Below, in pieces: positions 43,581 to 56,989 of a DNA stretch of 64,000 nucleotides (positions are counted from its first letter, which is position 1; each line of letters opens with the position of its first letter). The notes under the pieces are model-generated. The model searched no databases. It was given only the letters and a program-made list of their open reading frames with translations, and had not been told where the DNA came from. The stretch is taken from positions 248,001 through 312,000 of the forward strand of contig VTFK01000244.1 of NCBI GenBank assembly GCA_009617715.1. Reading direction: 5' to 3'. This DNA is from Plectrocnemia conspersa (lineage: Eukaryota > Arthropoda > Insecta > Trichoptera > Polycentropodidae). The position numbers and the translations under genes are program-made.

Positions 43581-45560
43581 TGAAACGCGCGTGAAACTCG
43601 CTGTTTGTTTTTCATTAATACTTTCACTATTTACAAATGCGTGTTTGTTTATGATTAGTTTTGTGTTGTACGCGAGTTTGATTGTTTGCGTTCAATTCGG
43701 GACATGGATGGTTTTTGTGGTTTCATTGCATAGAATATAAAAAAATATCATAATGACGTTTTGATATATTTATTGCATAGCAATAAATAAAATTAATTCA
43801 ATTAATTTATAATATAAACGTAGAAGCTTGCGATTTTTGGGCATGGACGATTTTTTCGGTTTTAATAAAACTTAAAAAATAGTTATTTTGGCTATTTAAG
43901 TTAGGGTTGCCAGAGGTTAAAAATATGAATAATAAACTTTTTCCAGTAATTCACAAAATTTAAATAAGAGAATTATTATTTTTACAACACTAAAATGGTA
44001 ATTACTAACTGAATGTCAATTTTTAAGAAAATTATAAAAACTTATTTAAAAATATAATGAATAATATATTGTCATAAAAAATAAATTTACTATAATAATA
44101 TTATAAATTGAATTTATATTTATGTAATATATAAATCAACGCTTTTAAGATTGACGAGTGTCAATGGTTAAAATATTTTGTAGAAAATATGACTTCAGGG
44201 TATATCGTCAATTAAATTAATTAAATATTATTAAGCAACAGAGTGAACTTTGGATAAATGAATCGATGGTAATGAAAGGTTAATTAAAGTGACATAATTA
44301 ATTTATTTTGTTATAAATAGAATTGTATAAAGCTCGAAGGGAAAATATAAAAGAAATTCGAGGAAATATGAAAATAAGAAAATTAACACCAATCTAGACG
44401 TTCGGAATATTAATGTTTAAACCAAACACATTTTATTTTTATGGTGAGAAATATATTTTAAGAAAGAAATAAGAAAAAATGCATGCTTTGATAATTGATA
44501 AAGTAGAGAGAAAGTATTATCGGAATTCTTTTATATTTAAATATAACTAATAACTTAAATATTTTTTTATTATTTAATGTCACTGTCTCTGCTTTTTACT
44601 TTACTATAACACTACAGCAATTTTAGGCGAAAAATATTTATTAGTGCGTTTTTATTATTGCACACGGGTACTGCACATAGTCTAAATACACACTGTAGAT
44701 GGACGAAGGAACCGGAGAAACGCTGAGATGAAAGGGGAAATGACTTGCTATATGATACTTTTAACTAATTTGAGGTCAAATACTTTTGATTCTGATTCGC
44801 ACTCTCTTTATAAATGTTAACACATCTAAAATAATTATTAAATATAGAATAAATATGTATGTATTGTACATTAAAACCGTTTCACTGTACTGAATGGCAA
44901 AATTAGAAGTATGATTTACGAAGAAACTGTATGTGATCGACTTTTTTCATTATTTTAACTATATAAATCATTATTTATATTCATAACAACTTTTACGTTG
45001 CAGGCCTTTTTTATATAAAGGAGAAGAATAGTGTGTATATCTAGAATAACCAAAAGAAGTACATATAAGACAGAAGAAATTAGTCCTGGAATACATATTT
45101 AAAACGTGAATACTGAGTACCAGTGGCTTTTAATAGTTGCAGGTTTTGTGAGAAGCTCATGGACAGAGATGTCTTTCTAGATTCTTCCGAGAAAGGGGGG
45201 AGGGTAGTTGTCCAGTCAGTGGTTGTTTTTTAAATATTTCTATTTCATTAAGATTTATAGTATTTCATTAAATGTTATGCATAGGTAAATATAAATGCTC
45301 CTACCCCCCCCCCTTCCCCCAGAAATGACGTCCTTGCTCATGGAGCAATATTTGTTGGTCCTATTTGTGAGGACAGTATTGGAGGAGACAAACACCAAAA
45401 ATACAAAAAAGTAAACAGCTGCGCAAAACTCTTTAGAGATTAGGATTTTAATCCAGAATGATATGAAAAATATTTTTGAAAGCCCTTATACTATCGTTAC
45501 CATTAATTTCACTAAAATAAAATAAATTTATATTACTAAATACAATTGACAGAGAAATCG
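43581..45560. other. Gene-free AT-rich stretch
   Basis: No coding signal. Poly-C/G-rich low-complexity patches flank 45190-45320. I see no element ends. Confidence 0.3.
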
Positions 45561-45639
45561 ATCATTTGAATTCCGTCACCAGTTTTTCACTTATATGGAT
45601 TGCTTTTTGGAATAATTTGTCAAATTTTCCTCTACGTTC

Positions 45640-46020
45640 GCTATCCTTTCATGAAGCCATTCGGCGGGTATTCAACCCTTTTTTCATACCGAACCATAAA
45701 TACGTCACGGGCGCGATACATCAGCCGTATTGTGATGCAAATTATGAGTAGAAGCAGCTTCAGCCTCTATAGATGCATATAAAAGCGTGGGTCGCAGGGC
45801 GAATGCCAAAATATCGACGGTGCCGATTTTAGCGGCGAAATTAAACTTTCTGAATGCGGCCTTGCGTTTTACGTAACGGCGCCATGAAAATTCTTCGTCG
45901 ACTATTACGTGGGTCGTTTCGTGGTTCGACGGAACCAGCTCGTTACCCTGTCCCTATCTACACTCTACACGTGGATGAATTTTTCTCAGGCAAATCCGCG
46001 TGCTAAATTTACGAGAGCAA
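45640..46020. promoter_or_regulatory. GC-rich pocket with POU octamer and TATA-like sequence
   Basis: A perfect octamer ATGCAAAT (45735-45742) overlaps an ATTA homeodomain core, and TATAAAAG occurs at 45778-45785. The downstream DNA is CpG-rich without a long frame. It could be an enhancer or the promoter of an unrecognised, possibly non-coding, transcript. Confidence 0.35.
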
Positions 46021-46263
46021 TTTTTTTTAATTGGATCGATCGCGAAATGTACCCGACTGACCTTATTTTAATAAAATAAATTAATGAACTCGAAATATTA
46101 CATAGGTGGTACTTATATCGAAATATTTTTAATATACTAGGTATTGTAAAAGTTCCTCTGTCATCTTACAACTGAATTTACAGCGTACGCCTGCTGAGCA
46201 TGTTATATAATATATTGTTGATAATTTAAATATTAAAGGACTTCCATAACTGCATACATAATC

Positions 46264-46350
46264 ACTTCGCTTTTGACTTGGAATAAACAAGAGTTATACT
46301 GAGCATGCACTAGGTGGAGCTACGGCAAAACGACTCTTAGAAGACCGAGG
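46264..46350 (+). repeat. Dispersed repeat, GACTTGGAATAAA type
   Basis: CTTTTGACTTGGAATAAA and GGTGGAGCTACGGC match the copies near 58300 and 58745. Element class is unknown. Confidence 0.5.
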
Positions 46351-46483
46351 AAAACAATCCATATACTTCTGAAGTGCAAGAAGTTACAATTTTATATTAC
46401 ATACGCAATAAAAAATAAAAATGTTAGATTCGATGCTATTTATATTTTTTACCTCTCATGGATAATGATTTATTTTAGCAATA

Positions 46484-46595
46484 CGAGAAATTCAGAACAG
46501 TTGTTCTTGACGCTAGCGGGATTCTTATGGATTTCAAGAGAACTTTCGAAACAATAGATAGAAGTATAATATTCAATAAATTATAGTTTATAGGT
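46484..46595 (+). pseudogene. LINE reverse-transcriptase fragment
   Basis: The plus-strand frame reads GILMDFKRTFETIDRSIIFNKL in pieces, matching the FLDFxRAFDTIDR block (first catalytic Asp region) of LINE reverse transcriptases. It is isolated and stops right after the match. Confidence 0.6.
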
Positions 46596-46605
46596 ATAAA
46601 CTAGC

Positions 46606-47771
46606 GGACCCCGCAATGTTTTGCTTTTGCTACATTTGAGTATATATGTATGTATGTATATGAATTAAATACATACCATTGAAGTTCGATATCAATTCAT
46701 TGAATAATACATTTTGTTTCTGTTTCATTGCTGTTTTGTTTTTGATATTGTTTTTCTTCTTCTTCAGCTTTAGCGCCATCTGAATATTTTAGGAAAACAA
46801 TAACATGTACAATATCATTTCAATACTAATTTTATTTAAATAAATAAATTATTTACCCGCAAGATCATTGGATATATGATGTTTTTGTTGATTTCATTTG
46901 ACGCAAGCACAATCATACGGTAGCATGCAACGTATAATTGACCATGAGAAAAACATGGATTCTCCAAATTCAATCCACATACTTGCAACGATTGATCATT
47001 ATTGCATAAACAAGTTTAATTGGAAATTACAATCGTTTGAATTGGAATTGCATATATGTTGGAATCATTGGTATGCTTGGTAGTATCACATATTCTCCTT
47101 TGAATTTGCCAGTTAAAATTGTTGCTTAGATGCCATTTTTTATAATTTCTGCAAATCTGGTACCAGTGCAAAGACGAGGTGGATCAACATTTCTAAGAAA
47201 GATGATAGGAACACCAATCTTAAAAAATATAACGTGTGGTGGCATTCAAGCTAATTCAAGTGAATTCAAGAATTGATTTACTGCTTCATCTTGATTCATA
47301 ACAGTATCTACTGATTTATAAGTATATGTTTTGCCTGGTAGCACACGTTGAATGATATGGCAACACTATTGCACGTTCACTTAGCCATTGATGACTTTTG
47401 TAATGTGTGATGTCATGAAATACGTATTGAATCAATTTTACTTTCGGGTATGTGATACTATAAAAATCGGTTAGTAATTGAATGCAGCCTGTTGATAAAT
47501 CAACTGTAATTTTGCCATTTCTAATATTAAATAATTGTTTTTCAAAACGTTCTGCAGAAATATCGTTTTGCAATTGAACTCTCCACAAATTTGATGCTTT
47601 TAAACACGCATTCAGTTTATCAGCTGGTGTTGAACGTGGTATGACAGGTAATGTCTGACGAAAATTACCTGCCAATAATATTAGCGCACGACCAAATAGC
47701 TGTTCGTTTTCACGTAAATCCAATGCAATTGATATTTGTGCGACGACTAATATTTTGTCGCTATGCAACAA
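46606..47771 (-). mobile_element. Decayed Helitron with PIF1-like helicase remains
   Basis: The minus-strand frame 47771-47316 reads GRALILLAGNFRQTLPVIPR, NACLKASNLWR and LQNDISAERF, the Helitron helicase core. After several frameshifts, further pieces continue down to about 46860: YKSVDTVMNQDEAVN, then CTGTRFAEII, then LNLENPCFSHGQLYVAC, the conserved C-terminal helicase motif. The minus-strand 3' end near 46606 reads GCGGGGTCCGCTAGT: a tiny stem, then CTAG before T, as expected for a Helitron terminus. Rep and Walker A parts are missing, so it is inactive. Confidence 0.8.
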
Positions 47772-48199
47772 AACAACAAATAAAATCGTTTATTACAGTT
47801 AATATTTAACAAATGAATAGTAAAAAATGTATTATTTTATGAAATATACTTTTAAAATCAGAGCTTAGCTTTGCCCGACTGGCTAAATGTTTCTGTATTT
47901 TATTCAATTTATTACACCGGTTTATTTATTTACACGGGTTCGACCTACATGATGACGAAAGTGTATAATGTCATTATAGCAGGAATTTGAGATACGTTTA
48001 AATAATAATTAGAACGGCGGCGAGCATCTAAAACTTAATTTATATGCTCTATGTGACAGGATGCGAGTATTTAATACTAAATTAAGATATATTTAAGGGA
48101 AGAAAAAATCGACGGCGGTGATGTAGCATGACGTCAAAATTATAGAACAACGGAGAACATCTAAAACCTAATTTATTTTTCCCCTGAGAGATGAGTTGG

Positions 48200-48291
48200 C
48201 TTAGTTTGTATTTTGGACTTGCCCTAATGAAAGTCCTAAGACTATTTAGTTTTAAAACTTTCATTAGGGCGAGTCCAAAATTCAAACTAAG
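48200..48291. repeat. 34-bp near-perfect hairpin
   Basis: Arms 48200-48233 and 48258-48291 pair at 32 of 34 positions with a 24-base loop; the arm contains TTGGACTTGCCCTAATGAAA. Upstream, GAGCATCTAAAACTTAATTT (about 48021) and GAACATCTAAAACCTAATTT (about 48153) form a direct repeat. It could be a foldback element or a precursor-small-RNA-like structure. Confidence 0.7.
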
Positions 48292-48429
48292 AAACAAGAA
48301 AACAAAAATATATTTTTACTTAAATAAAAATACTATTTTTATTTATGGTCAGCTCTTGCTCCCACGTTAAGTTTCCCTGAAACGTAACAGTTTATGGTTG
48401 ATCATAAATCATATCTTTTCATACAAAGT

Positions 48430-48840
48430 CTGAGTTGCAACTCCGTTGAACAATGTTGAAGTCTGTCGTGAAATCAGACGAGAGGAAAATTCGTCGCGCG
48501 CCCTACACACGCTCGACAAATTGCTAAATTATGACGTCACGGCGGGTAAGAACACTTAGCTAATTTAATACGTCGGGCTAAGGGTTACGCGCATTACATA
48601 TTCCGCGGGATAGGGCTCGTTAAAAATTTACGGCAGTGCTCTCCTGTTAAAGCACCGCGGAATCAGGTTTGCCCAACCGGCGGCCGCGGAGTATTGTGAA
48701 TAAATTTCAGGCTTGAATGTGCACGGGCCGCATGAATCGCTCCAAACGGCAAGGGTGTAACAGGAAATATGACGTGGGCCGTAAGCAATGCGCTAAAACG
48801 GCGAATGAAATGCGAAATTCATGCTAGCATGCGCAAAGCA
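48430..48840. promoter_or_regulatory. GC-rich non-coding pocket
   Basis: About 400 bases with many CpGs (ACCGGCGGCCGCGGAG and similar), no long frame, and a sharp edge against AT-rich flanks. It resembles the pockets at 43.4 and 45.8 kb and may be a conserved regulatory element. Confidence 0.3.
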
Positions 48841-48958
48841 CTGTGCGATATGTATTTGAATTATTATATAATTTATTTATATTACTAGCTGTGTAATCCA
48901 TCTTCACTCGGGGCCAACTTAAACTGATTAATATTATGTTGATTGCAATGTTCTGTTA

Positions 48959-49690
48959 TATATCAAGTTATCCCATTAGTCTAAGCGTTTTTTCTTACAT
49001 TTGCAAAAAATGTATAACTTTTTATAATTTAGCGAAAATTTCATTATTATTTCAGTGTTTGTTAACAGTAGTCGTATTAATGAGCTATTAGGTGACGATT
49101 ATTTTTAACGTTAAATCAACAATCACAGTAGAAATATAATAATCTCAGATAAGCTATATTATACTTTATGAGTTTAACTCGATCCTAATGTGGCAGGAAT
49201 GCAATTAAATTTGAATAAGTGTTAAATGTGGTTCTATGAATTCATTCCGGGAATTAGAGGTTGTTAGTGAGGATATTAGGGCTGCCATTAAAGCACGTCT
49301 GAGATTAATAATACAGAAGCTAGCACAAAAGCTCAACGTGTCACCTACATCAGTACACAGATATTTAAAAAATTAGGTACGATGGTGATTTGCAGAATAT
49401 GGATATCTTACAAATTTTCTAAGTAAAAACTTGCGCAGCGAATCTTAATATTGCAGTAATTAATGATTCTAGAACAGAAAGATTTATTTTTGAATCAAAT
49501 TGTTACTAAAAATGATAAGTGGATCTTTAACTTTAGTACGTGACGTAAAAGGCAGTGGTTTTATGGCAATTAATCCCTAATTCAAACCCCGAGAAAAGAA
49601 CCGATTTCTTCAGACATTGCTCCAAACGGCTATCATCTATTTAGATCCCTGTAACAATTTTGAAATTTAATGAAGTAAAAGAATTATTTT
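48959..49690 (+). mobile_element. Degenerate mariner element (copy 1)
   Basis: It begins at a TA-flanked end, TCAAGTTATCCCATTAGTC. From about 49250 a broken transposase reads VSEDIRAAIKAR, IIQKLAQKLNVSPTSVHRYL (helix-turn-helix), then LNQIVTKNDKWIF (the TGDEKW-like first Asp region; here N-D-K-W), and finally DIAPNGYHLFRSL (the SPDLAPSDYHLF motif). Stops and deletions disable it; the 3' end is not clear. Its leader matches the copy at 51592-52096. Confidence 0.75.
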
Positions 49691-49710
49691 TATAACATTT
49701 TTTTTTGTAA

Positions 49711-49870
49711 CTGTTGGACAGGTTAAGTACAAGCGAGCGGTAACGAGCAAGAGTTGGTTCAGAACAGTGAACACCCTATAAATAATTCTCTTCAACGAAT
49801 TATGTGGTGTTCACTGTTCTGATTATAGCTAGCTCGCTCGCTACCCGCGAGTATCTAATCTGTTCAACAG
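49711..49870. repeat. Foldback MITE, complete copy
   Basis: The left arm (CTGTTGGACAGGTTAAGTAC through AGAACAGTGAACACC) is inverted at the right (GGTGTTCACTGTTCT through AATCTGTTCAACAG). Arms are about 63 bp around a 30-base centre. A partial copy is at 39265-39345. It sits just beyond the mariner remains. Confidence 0.8.
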
Positions 49871-50253
49871 TTGGATCATAATAGATTAAAAATATACCAT
49901 ACTTGGAGCAACTTGAATGTTTGTAGTTGATAATCGTTGGTCATTAAAACATAATTCAAAGAGCTTAAATTGGGTCTCAGTAAGAGCTTCGTTTTTATTA
50001 AAGAGAGCAAAAATTGCAAAGTGCTACTGACAAACATACATATGCTAATTGGTATTCCTGCTTATATATGTATATTACATACTACAACTATCTGCAGTTA
50101 AGTACCACCAAGAAGCAACGTATCGAATTGAAAATCATACTTTGATGTTGAATTCATTTGTATTGTTAGGGTAAATCAAAACTGTAAAAATAAAGTCAAT
50201 ATTTTATTATCATATATTATACATAAAATTGTCAACAATTTGTTATATTTATT

Positions 50254-50717
50254 TCAGAAAATTCTTTGTCTTTTGTTAGGTCTTGCTACAGTACAATTGT
50301 CAGGTTTATGTTTTTGTGTTAAATTAAAGCTTCTACCTCCAAAGTCAGATTTTTTTACAGTTTTATCATTAGATTTGGTAGACTTCTGCCTCATTTGATT
50401 GATCTTGTCCATTCTAGCAATCCTGGTGTGTTGTCTCAGCTTGATCCTCAGTTTCTTGTCGCTTTTGATGATCCTGCACCATTTGTCGCTGATCAAAGAA
50501 GCAGTATACAAAGAGCGTCCATCCAGCATTCTGTAAAAAAAATAGAAAAAATATTAGATAAATTACAACGAAATATATAAAAATTAAATTATAAAAAAAA
50601 TATTCACCTGAATATGATCGAAGCTACTTCTATAGGAAGTTTTCCAATAATGTCTACGTTAGGGTTCACCAAAGGCGAAAATCCCATGACGCAAAGCAGT
50701 GAAAATAAGCTGTTCAT
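50254..50717 (-). CDS. Small F-box-like protein, two exons
   Basis: Exons 50717-50608 and 50530-50254 join (phase 2) over a 77-base intron with GT (GTGAAT) and TTACAG borders to give 128 residues. LPIEVASIIFRMLDGRSLYTASL, running across the splice joint, followed by SDKWCRIIKSD, is the F-box pattern (LPxEhhxxIFxxL, then hhxxxWxxhh), residues about 27-65. F-box proteins bind Skp1 and act as substrate adaptors of SCF ubiquitin ligases. The remaining basic C-region (KRQRIF end, RRxK-like patches) has no repeat-type substrate domain and may be nuclear. The Met at 50717 gives the better context (CGAAATGAA); the frame opens further upstream at 50843. AATAAA (minus strand) is adjacent to the stop. 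I cannot assign an ortholog. Confidence 0.7.
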
Positions 50718-51591
50718 TTCGATGGTTTTCAATTGTAGTTTATCAATTAAAATTTGATTGACTAATAGTGCAAAAACACTGCACTCCGTTGAGTTCGAAC
50801 GTAGCTCGCCGAAGCACTTGGTATATTTAAACGAACGTAGCACGCCGAAATTCAGTACATATATTCAAGTATGTTTGTATTAACAACTTTTATAGCATTA
50901 TCAATATTTTATGATATTTATTTCCACATTATCAAATCTGTTAAAATTCAATTTATTGGTAACATTTTCATGAAGCGCGCAAAATCTAAAAATTCAAAGG
51001 ATTTTTAAAAGAAAAATAAACGTGTTCAAAAGTTAGTTAAAATTTTACGTTTAACATCTCGGGACGATCTTTCCGGCTCGTCTTTAAATATTCATGGGAA
51101 AATTAATAAGGGCAGAATTATGAAGGATTAGTTTCAAAGCATTATTTTTAGATCTTCAAGTAGGCTTTCATTGTAGATACTTTTGGGCCTATTTAATGTT
51201 AATCCATTGAACTCAAACTCCAAATGAGAAGCACAAAAATCGTAGAGATCTAACGATACGACATTAAAGCAAACATATTCGTTCGTATCATTGTGTATTT
51301 TTCACTTAAAAAACGACAAACTCGCTAGATGTATTAAGGCAGTTGTTCCTAAGATTTTTTTACTTTTAAATATATATTGCAGAACTTAGTATTACACCTG
51401 TTTATTTTTATAATTACAAAGTTTTTAAGTAAATCAAAATATGGCTGTACGATTATGATACATGTAAATGTTCGTGTCTTACCGTAGTACTGCGTTGTAG
51501 TCTCTAAGTCGAATAAAAATTGAAAATGTCATAGATTTAGAGTAGTTGTTTCAAGTTGGAAGCGATACAATAGTGTATGAAGTGGCGAAAG

Positions 51592-52096
51592 TTATTCAGC
51601 ATGTAATTTTTTGGCGTGAATATCACTAAAAATTAGGGGACTCATAACCTTCTTTCCAGTTCTCGACCTTCTGATCAAATAATATTTGCGGAATGACGTA
51701 GACGACACGTTGAGCTTTTGTGATAGCTTTTGTATCGCTTTAGTATGCTTTTTTGTATGCTTTAGTGGCAGCCCGAATATCCTCACTAACAACCAAGTCC
51801 TTAAGTAAAATTTTTAAAAACACATTTGCTAATTTCTAAATTTAATTGCACTTCTGCCTATTTTATTACATATGTTTTAACTGCTATTGTGGCATTCTGA
51901 CCCAGTTGAAACTCATAAATGATAATACAGCTTAACTACAATTATCTTATCTCCACTGTTATTGTTGATTTATGTTTGAAAATATCAAAACAAACAATAT
52001 CCTGTTTTTAAATAGCATGTTTGATACAACTACTGTTAACAAACACCGAAAAACAGGTAAGAAAAAAAACGCAAAAGCGTATGGGACAACCTGATA
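51592..52096 (-). mobile_element. Degenerate mariner element (copy 2)
   Basis: On the minus strand it begins with a TA-flanked TCAGGTTGTCCCATACGC end, matching copy 1 at 48959 in terminus, leader and first transposase residues. LVVSEDIRAATKA is followed, after frameshift, by IQKLSQKLNVSSTSF. The catalytic part is absent. It faces copy 1 with the F-box gene between them. Confidence 0.7.
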
Positions 52097-52099
52097 TAT

Positions 52100-54163
<2,064 letters not shown>

Positions 54164-54867
54164 AGAAAAAAATATTTTAATTACGTGATTTTCTCGCGTT
54201 GTTTTTTGAATTAATTCCTCTATATTTCGCCAGCGATTTTCCTGGCATCTTCAGGAGTTTTTCACATTTTTTTTATATATGGTACACTTTTATTTACTTC
54301 GCGCAGGAAAGGATTTTTTACTCGCACTATTTTTTTGGTTTTAATTTTTTAAACACGTTTTTTAGTTTGAATATTATTACACCCTTACTGCTCCGTGGAT
54401 AGGAGCATACTGACGAATTTTTTATCGATCGTTTTTTCGTATTGTTACAAATGTTCGATCTTAAAAAAAAATTTTTTTAAAGATCGAATTCTTTTTTTTA
54501 TAATTTAAATTCTTTCACTCCTACTTTTTATTAGTATTACATTTTAATTTTTAATTTGTATTGCCGTACAAATTAGCAATAATTTAAGAATCTTAATCAT
54601 TTAGTAATTTAATATGCTCATCGTTTTTCTATACTAGACTTTATCAAAAAAAAAAATTAAGTGTAAAAAATATGCGCGCTCCGGTGATGTACACCCAGTG
54701 CTCATGTGAAAAGGCGTAGTAATTAGGATATATAAAAGTTAAATTTATTAAATTTAAAGATACCATCATTTAGATTATATTTTAAATTACTGTGATTTAG
54801 AACATGTATATTATTATATTGTAATCAATATAAATTAAATTAATTTAGTTATCCAAACCAGCCTGTC

Positions 54868-54935
54868 GTCATAATTTATCCATTTACTGAACGTGTGTGG
54901 AGTGCGCTTCGAATTTTACTCTCGCTTGTGCGTTC
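54868..54935. repeat. Diverged 70-bp repeat, copy 1
   Basis: GTCATAATTTATCC and GTGTGTGGAGTGCG match the copy at 55571-55640. The surroundings have short palindromic GTACAT-containing sequences. Confidence 0.45.
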
Positions 54936-55455
54936 GACGCTTTGGATTTTATGACATATTTCAAAATTGTGTAATGGAATGGCAATTCAGATATTACTAA
55001 TCGAAAATCAAGGGGTGAAGTAGGCTTTATAATGTAATAAATATATTTATAAAAAATAAATAAAATAAATTAACATAACTTAGGGCAAATATAAATGTAT
55101 ATATTTTTTTTTCTTATGAAAACCTATTTTTTTATTATTAAAAAAATCTTTTGATTTAACAATCACCATAAAAATCAGCAAAAACCCAAATTTGCACAAT
55201 AACCACACATTTTTTTAAAAGCTATTATTTGCAAGATATATAGTCTAAAAAATCACTTTAACCTGTAATGTACATCGAATGTACACATCATCTTATTATG
55301 TAAATATATATATATTAAAAAATATTATTTTACGTATTTCTCCCTACTATACATATTCAAATAAATAATTACAATATGTATGCATATATGATTGTATGTA
55401 AATAAATATCAGTAATCTAATTAAATTCAACAATTTCTTCAGAAACCCAATTTAA

Positions 55456-55470
55456 CCTAACCTAACCTAA
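55456..55470. repeat. Three CCTAA units (interstitial telomere-type)
   Basis: CCTAACCTAACCTAA equals three units of the insect telomere repeat TTAGG read on the other strand. Three units can arise by chance in AT-rich DNA. Confidence 0.5.
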
Positions 55471-55570
55471 CAAGGTATTTGAAGTACTTCAACTCACAAT
55501 GTATTTTTTATGAACTCAGTGAAAGTAAGTTAAAGTTAAACGATCATATCCGTCAAAGAGGGGCACTTGC

Positions 55571-55640
55571 GTCATAATTTGGCAATTTATGAAGCGTGTG
55601 TGGGGTGCGTGTTGAAATTTCATATATTTTCTCTCGATCA
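55571..55640. repeat. Diverged 70-bp repeat, copy 2
   Basis: GTCATAATTTGGC, then GCGTGTGTGGGGTGCGTG, then a TTTCTCTCG end, as in copy 1 at 54868-54935. Confidence 0.45.
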
Positions 55641-56639
55641 GAAATGTGTACCCATTTTTGCGGTTTTTATTAACCCTAACGAAAATTTACGATTGCGGTA
55701 TGCGGAGGAAACGCGTGCTATGGGAAATGACCATTGAAAAATAAATTCATTTAAAAAGTCTCCAAAACCGTTCATTATAAATTTATTGGATTGGGAGCTA
55801 TTATTATAAAATTATTAAATTGAATTTAATTATTTCAATTTCTATATTTTATTCTTTATTTTGATATATATTAATTTTAAGCGTTAGCTAAATAAAATAA
55901 TATCGTTTATTAGCAACTAATAATATTAAACATATTTTATATGATTTTAGTTTTTATATAAATTAATCAGTATTTATATATTTATTTTGTGCTTTAACTC
56001 ATATTTCATCTTTATTATTTTATTTGTCTAGAAATCTTTTTAAAATTTTAGTTATTTTAAAAATATGTATGGTAAATATTATTATTTAATAATTATGATT
56101 AAATAATATTATAAATTTGCGTAAAAAATGTTTATTATATAAATTATAGAAAATTAAATATTAATAATTTATATTCTTAGGAACATTTTAGAGAAGTTGT
56201 TCGGCGAAGATTTTTGGGCACCAACCCTTTTTTTTTTGTTAAAGTCAGGTCCTCAGTGTTTATGTGTTTTGGGATTGTTAGTGAATACTATTTAATAGAC
56301 GTGCGTTAAAGTGCCCTTATTGTTATATTGAGATATGTTCATTGTAAGATTTAATATCAGAAAAAGCTCTCGAGATATTTTAGACATAAGGATATTTTTT
56401 TGATATCTTGTCAATTAAAACCATCGTCGATATTAATATAAGATAAGACGAGTGAATCTCGACGGCAAGAGTACTGGAAAAGTCGTTACGTGATTGATAA
56501 AAAATCAGAACGTCCTCGAGAAAAATCAAAAAATTATCTACTTATATGTCTGCGATTGCAAAATGTGACGTAATCAAGTAAAAGTGTTTAAGAACTTCCT
56601 GAAGGAATACGCGTCACATAAAATGATTGATTGAAAGTC

Positions 56640-56985
56640 ATTTATGTCGAATTCATTTTTCCCATCGATAATATTATTTTTCAGACGATTTTTAAAGTCG
56701 TAAAAATATTTAGATTTATCGTCAAAATGTAGCATTAAGCAATAAACGGTAATCAAAATTGATTTAATTTTATATTATTATTTATGAATATAATATTATC
56801 GATTCGCTCAGATAAACAGTTAGGTTTACTCTTTTTGATAAGCTTAAGAGTGATACCAATTTATTGCAATATATTTTAATGCTTCAGAGAGTTATTGAAT
56901 TCGCCCAAAAAATGGTCAATATTTATACAAAATATTGTAGTTTTCATAATATTTTTATTGTGATTTTTATTTCCGTATATTTTAT
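56640..56985. repeat. Segmental duplication, copy 1
   Basis: About 345 bp recurring at 58409-58745 in the same orientation. Shared blocks include TTCAGACGATTT, TTTTATATTATTATTTAT, AGAGTGATA, AATGCTTC-GAGAGTTA and CAAAATATTGTAGTTTTCAT. It is non-coding; an overlapping 60-codon minus-strand frame is not convincing. Confidence 0.75.
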
Positions 56986-56989
56986 ATTA

